Origin: Botryotinia globosa
Lineage: Eukaryota > Ascomycota > Leotiomycetes > Helotiales > Sclerotiniaceae
Assembly (NCBI GenBank): GCA_014898425.1
Contig: RCSZ01000012.1
Coordinates: 1,364,001 to 1,428,000 of the forward strand
Length of the DNA: 64,000 nt
Reading direction: 5' to 3'
Below the pieces are notes generated by a model. That model did not search any database, was not told the origin of the DNA, and saw nothing but the letters and a program-made list of their open reading frames with translations. The first letter of the stretch is position 1. Each line of letters begins with the position of its first letter. Below are positions 48,700-58,397 of the stretch, one piece after another. Made by a program: the position numbers and the translations under genes.

Positions 48700-49555
48700 T
48701 CTCTAATGGCTGTTCTGATCTTATGATATGATACCATCTGGAGATTTCATGGGACTTTTCTTTTCTTTTTCCTGAACAATATCTGATATGGATGTGGATG
48801 AAGGAGGAAAATGGACGATTATTATGGAATAATGATTGAATGGATGAGTGGATTTTCATGCGACCCTGGCTCACCTCGGCCTGGATCTCGCTTGGTCTCT
48901 GATTAAATTTGGAGGCATTTGCGAGCTGTACCCTTGACGGCCTGGAATGAAATGATTGTGGTGGAGCTTCATTTGTGTGTATTTTAGACTCGGGAAACTT
49001 CTTCAAAGAAGACTTCGAGAAAAGACATGATTATTAGGCTAGTGAATACTATTCATTGCATTTATTACATACTTGTGCATCTTCATGTAACGCGAATGGG
49101 GTGACATTGTGTGCTGTAATGTGATCAGCACCGAGTGTTGCATAGACTTCAGTGGGTAATGTGGAGGCAGAGTGAACACGAGTGAGGAGGTGCAGATGTG
49201 AGGGGCGTACAGAGAGGTATTTCCTGGCGGCGCTTGTAAGATGATTGGATTCTGATAGGTTAATTGAATGCCACCTGGAGATAATATCCTAGCGCAGAAA
49301 TCTATTTTCTGAGTTTGTTGACAATATCACCAAGTGCATGAAAATTGTCCTTAGCTGCTATAACACCTCTGGAATTCCCGAGAGAAAAAAACTTTTCCTG
49401 AAGTGAATACCGTGACTTCCTAGAGGCACTTCCTCTGGGAAGGGCCCATCGCTGACAGATGCGCATATAGGTAGGTAGAGGAGATACCCACCCTCACATG
49501 GTAAACAGGCTTCGCCTACCACGCTGCAGAATTGACGTTTCAAGCTGAGGCTCAT
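48700..49555 (-). CDS. Probable multi-exon gene, partly resolved, function unknown
   Basis: Two internal exons are convincing. 49288-49073 (72 codons) encodes a helical, protein-like sequence including HLTSAARKYLSVRPSHLHLL, VYATLGADHITAHNVTPFAL and ends EDAQ exactly at a GTATGT donor. 49012-48875 (46 codons) begins SSLKKFPESK and ends EIQAE exactly at a GTGAGC donor. Both are phase 0 and separated by a 60-nt intron. Upstream, the frame starting MSLSLKRQFC at 49555 reaches a GTGGGT donor after about 21 codons and resembles a mitochondrial targeting start. A middle piece (SLGNSRGVIAAKDNFHALGD) is probably coding, but I cannot fix its borders. Downstream ends are ambiguous. A second frame is also open across part of 49,090-49,310, so the reading is not certain. 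Family not recognised. Confidence 0.4.
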
Positions 49556-51233
49556 GTTGTGGAAATTGAAGATTGGAGAATGAGAGAATGAAAAATTGGC
49601 TTAGATAGACTTTTGGGCTGAATTGGGCATTCGTGAGAACCACTTACCCCATCCTCCATGAAATATTGTAAATGCGGTGATGAGTTTAATAATGCTCGAC
49701 TTTCTTTTGGGCCTTGGCTGTTTCTGGTGCAACAATACCTAATCGTAACCTAATCAGCCAATCTAGATCACTGGGCTTGCCGATTATTCCTTTTAGCTAC
49801 TTGGACCAGGCCACGGATTAATAATTGACAGTAATATTGCTGATCGTGGGTGTTAACCGATAGGGCGTAGACTACTGGGTCGAGGATATTGCGATGTACA
49901 TTTTGGGAGGAAGTGAGAAGGAAATGTGTAGTTAGCAACCCCTTTTTCGAAACATTGGCACTCAACCCTGGGATTACATGAAACATACCACAAACAACTT
50001 CCCCCTGTCCAAAGTATTATAGAACCTACCTACCATCCCCCCGAGCGAAGGAATCCCGCACGTGTATCATCCCGTAAAAATCTCTAGTGACATCGCTCGC
50101 CAAGTTCCAACCGACTCATCACTCGGAATGATTATCGGAGTCTTTCATCCGATGGTCGCGACCGAGCTATCTTGGTTGGAGAGGAGATTCCGGAAGAAAT
50201 AAGCATCGTACAATTGGACGCCGCATTCTTGGCATCATGTATCAGATATTGAGATGGTATAAGTGCTGACTGGGTGGGGCATCGAAATGTCTCCCTTTCC
50301 AGGAGAGGAAGTTAACAATGTGCCTAGGTGGAGAAAGGTTGCGCAAGGAGAGAGGAGAGGGAAGATACTTTGCGGGAGATTTCGCAAGAAACCTGCAAAT
50401 TTCCGATGAGACCATATTCATCCTTATTATTCCAACTCCTTTTCCCCACCCAAATCCATGAAATCTACCTTTCCACCACCCAAAAAGCGACTCCAGAATT
50501 TCGCCCGCTCCTTGGCCGCATCTAGACCACAATCTCACCCCAATCTACCCCACAACCCCACACCCATCGCGATCCGAACCCAGACCGGAAGACTGATCCC
50601 CAACATAGCACCAAAATCAATACTTTCCCTTCCCGCACTGCCCTTGATCTTCCCCTCAGTTCTGACGTCCTACGCCTTCTAATACCACCATGCCCCCTCT
50701 CCTGTTTCCACAAAAACTCCGCTTCTCTCCACTTCTTGATCGAAAGGGGATGGAAGGGAACAGAGAGGTGTCTTTGTTGCACATCGCATATTGTGGGCCG
50801 TGACACTTGTGTTGATCATGGCTTGCTTTGGGGGTTGGTTGGGGCTGAGGGGCTGAGGGGCTGAGATGTGGTGAGGAGGTTGAGGGGGTTGAGGGGGTTG
50901 AGTTGATTACCTGGATGGGGGTTCAGACGCTCTCGGTATATGTAGTGCATATTTGTTTTTTGTTCCTGTGCGTTTCTATCTCTTTTATCTACATATTCAC
51001 AACAAGCAGAGGTTTAATGTTTAAATTCATATCGATTTGAATAAGAGACTTGAGAAAAGTATTCTCCAGTTTTTCTTTCTCTTATGGGTGTTAGAAGGCA
51101 AGAATATTTTCAATTATCATTGAAGAAAATATGAAAGTAAGATTGCCAAAGTGGTGAGATTTTTCACGTGTATATCTTTAGTAGTAGCTAATGATACTTT
51201 GCCTTTTCAACAAACCAACATTCAATGTCCTAA
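49556..51233. other. Intergenic region
   Basis: No supported gene. Short proline-rich plus-strand frames near 50.4-50.7 kb lack a domain. A GGCTGAG/GGTTGAG tandem run lies near 50,840-50,905. Confidence 0.5.
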
Positions 51234-51539
51234 TTAATAAGTCCAATCATTCCCAATCAGTCTTATATCATCAACCAAAGCTGGTGGGTTATCCAAGCCC
51301 GGAAAGTGTCCACCGAAGTTATGATCGACGGTCTCGTTAGCAGGAAGAAGGGAATAGCGCCACGAGGATTTCATTGAAATAGTTAAGAAAGAGAAAGACG
51401 TGCAATTATAAGTCACTAGGTTTTCCACCCATGAGACTACTTTTTCTGTCCAGAATGCACTGCTGTATTTGAAATTACTGAACAGCATTGGTGCATCGGT
51501 TTGCGCTTTGTTGTAGCTTGAACCATACGCGTCGGTATT
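51234..51539 (-). pseudogene. 3' fragment of an epoxide hydrolase-like alpha/beta hydrolase
   Basis: This open piece of 101 codons begins right after a good acceptor (ACCCGCAG). It encodes YNKAQTDAPMLFSNFKYSS, VENLVTYN and HNFGGHFPGLDNPPALVDDI. It matches the last part of fungal epoxide hydrolases, with the catalytic His in GGHFPGLDNP. The rest of the enzyme (nucleophile Asp, oxyanion HGWP region) is absent: within about 70 nt upstream lies the end of the exonuclease-like gene. About 25 residues between LVTYN and HNFGG do not fit the family. They contain TGCTAACGAG, so they may be an unspliced or decayed intron. I read it as a truncated gene relic. Confidence 0.6.
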
Positions 51540-51609
51540 CTGCGGGTAGGTGAAAACAGATGATACGAAAGACTTGGTTAAAAATTAGAGAGAAACGTGG
51601 CGAAGGATT

Positions 51610-52490
51610 TCATTTTGTGTGAGGACAGATGGTGATGTTCCTGCTTATGGATTGGAATTCCATCATATGGGAAATTGAAGGCGGCGGGATGTAATTCCAC
51701 TCATCATCCAAAGTCTTATTCTGATCTTCGCTCCACGGAGCTAAGGTTCTACCTGGGCCGTGAGGCTGGTACTCCGGCTTATGAGACGCTTCAACGCGCC
51801 TCATGGTTTCGATGCCAACCAAAACTTGCCACCTCACGGTTCCTGAACGGAATTTGCTCCACAAATTAGGAAGGTGCTGGATATCCCCAACGCAATAAGA
51901 GATGATATGGTTGCAAATTGGGCGTTGTTCGAAAACCTTGTAGGAACCACCAAATTCAGGCTTGAACAATCGGGCTCCTTTTTCTTTTGCCAGCTTCCAG
52001 CTCGTTAGATCGTGACTATCTAACCCGCTTTGCTCAATACATCTGGCTAGACCGTTCAAATACTTCCTAGGACTCGTCGTTACTCTCGTAGCACTCTCCA
52101 TAAGTTGAATATCCTCTACCCCTTGTAGTGCCACACCAAAATGTGCATACAAGGCATCCGAATCGTTGCGAACGTCGAAAAAGACCTTTGGAATGTTTTC
52201 GTTTTGGAGAATGTCCTTCAGCGATTTCCCTTTCATGCCAGTAGTATTGAAAGCTTGTGAACCTAGTAAATGTATATCTATAAGACAGACGCGCATGCTC
52301 AAGATTCCTGTATCGATCAGAAGGGTGAGGATGGAAAGCGAGCCCTAACGGCAGAGGTCTACGCCTTCGAGATCAATGTACATGGTTGGCTCGACCAATA
52401 CCGGTGATGCGTAGCGGAAGATAAGCCAATCGACCAGATCGCTGATTTGCTTCTCTGTGTCGATGATTTCTGTCTTGATACCCTCATACT
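51610..52490 (-). pseudogene. DnaQ-like 3'-5' exonuclease-domain gene with in-frame TAG and no clear start
   Basis: The frame shows the three exonuclease motifs. Exo I is MYIDLEGVDLC. Exo II is FFDVRNDSDALYAHFGVAL followed by GVEDIQLMES. Exo III is SYCVGDIQHLPNLW. This matches fungal EXD/WRN-type 3'-5' exonuclease-domain proteins, which degrade single-stranded nucleic acid with two metal ions held by the D/E/D residues. A TAG at 52345-52347 separates Exo I (LCR) from GSLSILTLL, in the same frame. CAG to TAG by a single C-to-T change would explain it. Upstream, IKTEIIDTEKQISDLV looks genuine but the frame meets a TAG before any upstream ATG, so the start is lost or lies in another exon. The C-terminal part after residue PNLW is hydrophilic and normal. 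Likely pseudogene. Confidence 0.7.
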
Positions 52491-53123
52491 TATGGCAAGA
52501 ATAGTTCAACTAGTTCTAGAGCTTCCACTTTGAACTTGAATGCGTAGCCTCTCATATATTTTCTGCTACTTTCGCTTGGAATATTCGGATAAGGTTGACC
52601 GAAATCTTTGTAAAGTTATTGTCACAATGCTTATGTTGTACTTCTCACACGTGTCATGGGTAAGTGGCATAAAAGATACAGTACTGCTTTTCCGGCTTCT
52701 TGATTTTGCACTGGGGAGGCTAGAAGGCTACTTGCATCACAGCCAAGCGCATGGTCGGTTGACCGCTATCTACAACCAATCACTTGTTAATAAACGCACC
52801 TCTCCTCCAAAAACGAAATGGGCTCCTTCCCGCTTTCTTTAACCGTCACACCACAAATTATAAAATGAGTCGTAGTGTTTGGGGGTACATTTATTTTCCT
52901 TCGTTGTGTTATCTTGTCTGTGGTAGGACGTTTTATAATGGTACTATCGTGAAAGTTTGAATTCGTGTAGAATTGCCCAGAATATTGTGAGTTCGGATGT
53001 AAGATTATAGTCCACAAACCTTGAAGATGCAATCATAAGATATAACAACCAACAATTTTGTTCTGCACATGAAACTTCCCCCATTTCCAATCCTCTATGT
53101 CTACCTTCTCTATATTGCACGTC
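52491..53123. other. Intergenic spacer
   Basis: About 630 bp between two damaged minus-strand genes. No gene seen. Confidence 0.5.
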
Positions 53124-55206
53124 TCACTCCTTGCGTAGACTTCCATATTTCTTATCCGCCATCACCTCCTCAGTGGTAATATCCCCATCATCATCAACGA
53201 TCAATCCCAAATGCGATGAGGATACCTCTCGGACTCTTATTATCTTTTTGTATGTATCAACTCTCTCAATCCCAGCACATGTATTATCGAGATTCGATGA
53301 TGGCGGAGAGTTGATTGCAAGTACGAGAATCTCAGTGAGTGACTTGAGGATATTGTTTGTGTATCCGTGCCGAAAAACGAGCGCCGCGTGTATTAGGGCT
53401 AACAACACGTGTAGAACAAGAATGCCTACTGCCAAACGTCTCGTAGAGCCTTGAAGAGAGTAACTGTAGCCATAACGGAAGCGCTTAATGTGGATATCTG
53501 TGACGTCTTTGGGAACATTGGATAAAGTAGTAAAGTTATGGTTCGGTCTCACTGTAGGAGTTAAGACATTGAAACCTATGTTCATCATGTATGGAATCCT
53601 TGACATCGCATCTGAGATAAAAGTTGTCGCTATCATGCCCAATGGGTTGTCGTTGTTGATGCCAAATGACGAGGATGCCAGAGGCAATATTATATCGTTT
53701 GGTGGCAAGGCGGCATTTGCCCACTCCGCATCTATTTGAATTGTACGCATGGTTTTCGTTGTATTAGTAAAATCTCGGATCCAACAATCAAGACTGTGTG
53801 TTGGATTGGTGGTGCTAGGCGAATGAATATACCGATCTCTTGTGGGGTCAATGTAGAGTTTAGACGCCTGCCACCCAGCGAATAAGGAACACGAGGAAAT
53901 ACGAACAAGGTACCAACTCTGTCTATCAGTGATAGAAGTAAGGTTGTTCTGAAAACCTAATCCCCCTTCATAATGATCAAACATCACAACCCCTATGGAC
54001 GGAGAGTTGGTGGTCTTATTTTTTTGACTGCATCCATGTCGCTGAGGGTCCTCCCCGAGCACTTTTCCACATCTCGAGTACATGCCGAACTTCTGATTGT
54101 CCATATCTACCTTGAGACGTATCTCTGTTTAAGAATGGCAGTGGTAGATCATCGAGCGTCTTGTATCCTTTGATCGATCCATTTGTTATGTTATAGTCAT
54201 TGCCTATGCAAGCTGCAACTACCTGTGGTGCAGGAGGATCTTCACCGTTGATCATGACTTGAAACCTGGACGTTTCGTTTTGTGGTCCTACCATCTGGGC
54301 AACTGATGTGACAAGCGATCCTGTTGGTACAGATACAGATTGACTCAAACACCAAGTATATGCATTATAAAAGCTATCCATATTTAGAGCCTTTTGAAAG
54401 CTTGATGCGCCGCCAATAAATCGATCGTAAAAAGCTTGTTTTGAGTTCATTGGCATGGTAATGTTCCACGAATACTGTGATTCTTGTGAACTGGGTCTGT
54501 CAGCCCATGCCCGGATTGCTGAGAAGCCACCTGCTGCGCAATTGTCTGAAAATTTATCAGACTCGAAAGTGCAGAACGTGTCAAAGCTCGAATTGTCGAC
54601 CTGTGTAGGCCAAACTTGAGACTTTTCTGCGTTTAGGGTGAAGTGGGTAGTAGACCAGGTCGAATATTCTGTCGTTGGGACAATCCACCAGTCCAGGGAT
54701 GGCAACATCAATATTGCAGACGCAGGCCCAGAGACGGCAGCTAGAATCATAGCAAAGAGCGTCATGACAACAAACAACAAGCGACGCTTAAAATGATGTC
54801 CAAAGGTACCTGCAGCCCACAACTCCGGGCTGAGAAGCGAACCAAGATCGGTGATTTTGAAAGCGATGAGGAACCCACCAAGGGGTATTCCTTGACGTAA
54901 AACTTCATGCTGCAAAAATGACAATATTATTGTTGACAAAGAAACACCGATAAGTATCTCATGGACTTTGGCCACGAATTGCAGTCCATTAAGCCGAGTA
55001 TTGACTTCTGCGTCAGCATTACCCATCGAGTTTGCGTATGTTTTATACCCATTCAAGAATAATAAGGTGATAGTGATCATGATAGGTAGTATATGTATAC
55101 CAGTTTTTTGAAGTGCTTTCAGTCTATCCTTCCTAAATGCTACTTTCCGCTTCTCATTCTTCTCCTTGAAATGTTTGATTGGAACTAGAAGAGCCGGAAA
55201 AGACAT
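53124..55206 (-). pseudogene. Fungal multi-pass membrane protein, frame broken in an A7 run
   Basis: From ATG 55206 the frame encodes MSFPALLVPIKHF and then membrane helices (ILPIMITITLLFLNGY, ILIGVSLSTIILSFLQHEVL, IPLGGFLIAFKITDLGSL, RLLFVVMTLFAMILAAVSG). A long extracellular domain with many N-glycosylation sites (NSS, NIT, NET, NGS) follows. After TWMQSKK the frame stops at 54016. The next frame, open from above 54104 down to 53124, continues KTTNSPSIGVVMF and contains the rest of the ectodomain, then a final helix (RLAVGILVLHVLLALIHAAL) and a cytoplasmic tail. The switch falls in seven consecutive A residues (plus-strand T7 at 54019-54025). One extra A, or two fewer, would restore continuity. 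No intron of suitable length and phase is seen. The family is widespread but uncharacterised in fungi. Confidence 0.7.
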
Positions 55207-56401
55207 TGAGATGGAGCAATGAAAGATGAAGAAATGTTCAAATCAAAGCTTGTGTGACGGATAATTAGGTGAAGGAACATTTTGCTGGCCAATGTCGAAC
55301 AGAAGACACTTTATATATTTGCATTTACTGTGCCTTACACTTGAGCTATGAATCGTTATTTTCAAGGAAGAAAACTAATCCCTTTTTCCAAGAAGATTCC
55401 AGCGGTGTCATCCAGGCGTGTAGCTGAAAGCCTGATAGGGGATTGATGGGGGCCAAACCCAAGGAGACAGAGCTACCAATGGCCTCTTCAATACCTGGAT
55501 GGAAGATTCTTGCCAATTTTCAAAATCTTAGATGAGCAGCGAAGAACGATGGCTCACCGGTATCGAATACTCGAGTAGAGGCACACACATCTCAAGGCTA
55601 AGGTTGCACATGGCGACACACTTTCAGCCCTGGTTAATCGACGGAGTCCTTGGATTATGCATATCTTCAAGGTCTTTAACGAGAAATACATGAAACGTGC
55701 TGATGAAGAGTTGAAATGTGGAAATTCGCAGGGAGCGGCCACTCGGATCAAATGACTGGAAAATTAAAGCTTTGAACGTCTGATACTATCTATGACTGAG
55801 AGGATCAGTAGCATCGATGCCGTGCTGTGCCATAATGATCCTGAAACGGTGGAACATTGGCAAGGCGTCATTATTCCAAGAATTTCCTCAGAGCGACCGT
55901 TACCTTATAATTAACAATGAGAACGCTTTCACCACTTGGTGTCGTCGTCTTCGTCTTTATAAGTCTAATTTTCCTCTCACCGAAAATATAAGAATCCTCA
56001 AGTGCGCCATCTTATCTCGCATGTCACATCCAACCAATCACCATCAACAAAACATCCCCACCCATACCACCTCCAAAGCTACCCATGGGAGCTAAATCCC
56101 TACCACCAATCTCCATCCTCTTAAAACGAGCTTCTTCACCGCCCCATCCAACCACCATGAACCACGAATTCATCAACTTCTTTCTCACGCCCTCACCTCC
56201 TCTTTTTCCTCACCTCTCACAAGCTTCATATTCTGATAGTCCGGGTCCATCTTTCCATTAAGACCCATTCTATACTGGTTCGAGACATACATACATATAA
56301 TACATACGCACAGCATATCTGCAGCTATCTTGAAAATCCGGGCTTCAATTGATTAATCCGATTGAATTGAGGATAAGGATACAGACAGCGACTCCGCAGA
56401 A
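55207..56401. other. Intergenic region
   Basis: Divergent interval between the broken membrane-protein gene and the proline-rich gene. No supported coding sequence. Confidence 0.55.
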
Positions 56402-57823
56402 ATGGAGCGATACCCCACACCTCCCTCCACGAGTTCTCCTAGACACGGATATCACGATGATCATAACTTAGGAGGGGCTCGAAACGACGCTCCAGCATCA
56501 TATGCTTTCCATAACGATCACAACGATCATAAATCTACCATCTATTCTTCCTTCACAAACGCCTCGACTGTCGTTCCTGCCTCCACAGAAGCATGGGCAT
56601 CCGGTTATCCAGCGACTAGTTCCAGTAAACCCATCGACAAACACCCCCAAGATTTCTTCGGCATCACATCTCAAGACCCATCTTACAATCACCCCAATCC
56701 CATTCAATTTGCCGGTCCTCCCCTCCCTACCGCCACCGAAACTTTCAAACCCCAAGGCCCAAATGCAAAAACTTACAGCTATGACAATAATCCACTTGCC
56801 CATCGACCCGCCCAAGAAACCTACTGGCAAACAACATCCGACCCCGTTTCTCCCTCCCAAATCCCCCAAACCCACCCGTACCCCGAAACCTACAATCCCG
56901 CGCACCCCTCCCACCCAGGACCTCCTCCCCGCCGCTCCAGCTCTCCCATTCCCAACACTCACCCCTCAACAGCCGGCACAAATCCCTACGACAACCCCCC
57001 CTCCCAAACCTCTCAATCCTACCCCCAACCCCAACCTCAGCCTATCCGCCGCCGTTCCTCTCCCATCCCAGGTCGCATCTCCTCCCCTCTCAAAAGACCT
57101 CTCTCCCCTTACTCTCTCTCCCGTCCCAAACCTCGTCCCGGTTTCATAAGACGCGTTGCCTCGCGCTTCACATCCTGGATCCGCTCTCTCTTCTCCTGGA
57201 TACGAGCAAATCCTATCAAAACCGGTTTACTATCCTTCATCCCTATTTTACTCGGGACCGGAGTCGTCAAAACCGTGAAAGGAGTGAAACATTTCCTTGG
57301 AAACCGTGCTTCTAAAAGAAAGGAAAAGAAGCACGAACACAAGCTTGAGAAAGAGGCCAAGAAGTTGGAAAAGAAATGGCACGAGGATATATTTGGGGAC
57401 TTTAAGGGATTTGCAGGGACTAGGGGGGGACCGCTGAATGGGATTTTGAAAATTGTTCATTTGTTGGTGTAAGTCATTTTTCTATGCTCTTTTGCCTGAC
57501 GTGCTGTGCTCTATTTCCCCTGCTTTTTCTGTCTTATCTCCTGCTTCAAGCACCGTAATCATTTTCTTGAATCCAATGACTCCGAAGAGTCAACATCAGA
57601 TGACCTCCTTTCTCCTTTTATCCTTTCCACCTATTGCGCCAACTAAAACCTCTCATTTCTCGTTATCTGATTTCTCCACAAACATTCTTTTCCTCATTTT
57701 TTCTCCACATCCCCAAATCTAACTCCACACAGAAACCACTACTGCAGACTCACACCCTCCAACTTCCCCCGCGCAGCCTCTATCCTCCTCGAACTCTATT
57801 TTCTCGACATGAAGAACCTCTAG
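56402..57823 (+). CDS. Proline-rich hypothetical protein with basic helical C-terminus; cryptic last exon
   Basis: The start at 56402 gives MERYPTPPSTSSPRHGYHDD. About 250 residues of disordered Pro/Ser/His/Gln sequence follow. A basic stretch comes next (RRVASRFTSWIRSLFSWIRA), then one hydrophobic segment (TGLLSFIPILLGTGVVKTV) and a Lys/Glu-rich coiled region (KRKEKKHEHKLEKEAKKLEKKWHEDIFGD). The simple frame ends at TAA 57470-57472, but that stop lies inside a consensus GTAAGT donor (57469-57474). Splicing to the CTGCAG acceptor ending at 57747 adds LTPSNFPRAASILLELYFLD and a stop at 57821-57823, giving 380 residues. The intron would be 279 nt, long for this genome. Intron retention would give a 356-residue form. 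Function unknown; a membrane-associated adaptor is conceivable. Confidence 0.65.
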
Positions 57824-58397
57824 TCTATTTTCACCATCTTGGAAACCACCTATTTTTTTTCACTTGCCATGTTTTCCTTATTTCATCTTGTTTCCCATTC
57901 TAACGACCAAAATGTAAACCCTTTCCCGAACCCATGATATCTCATCATATTTCCTTTCCTTTCCTTGACCTTTTAACGACCTAACGCATGATACATAACG
58001 CATAACGCAGAAACGACGCATGAAGCATGAACGAAGCATGAAGGAATTAGAACGGTAGCCTAGGTATATAACATCATAACCTCGAAAACTTCAAACAAGA
58101 ACTCGCCGCTCGCGGCTTTAATGATAAACACAAAATGACCACCAAAATACATAATCTTTTTCCCGTGTCCTTGTCCGTGATGTCGTAATGTGTTTGAAAG
58201 GTAAACTCCTATCCCATTATGCTTTTGATTCCCGTTCTGGTGTAAGATCCCCAAACTCCGAATTCCCGCTTGGTGCCTGTCTGGAGTCGTGTGTAATATA
58301 CGTAATATATGTATGTGTATTCAACGACAAAACGGAAGCAAGAAGATATACGTAAAAAAAAAAGGTCGCTGGAAATAGCACAATGAGCAAACCCAGC
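57824..58397. other. Convergent intergenic region
   Basis: 3' flanks of the proline-rich gene and the histidine kinase. It contains short ACGCATAA/GAAGCATGA repeats at about 57,985-58,045. No gene. Confidence 0.6.
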
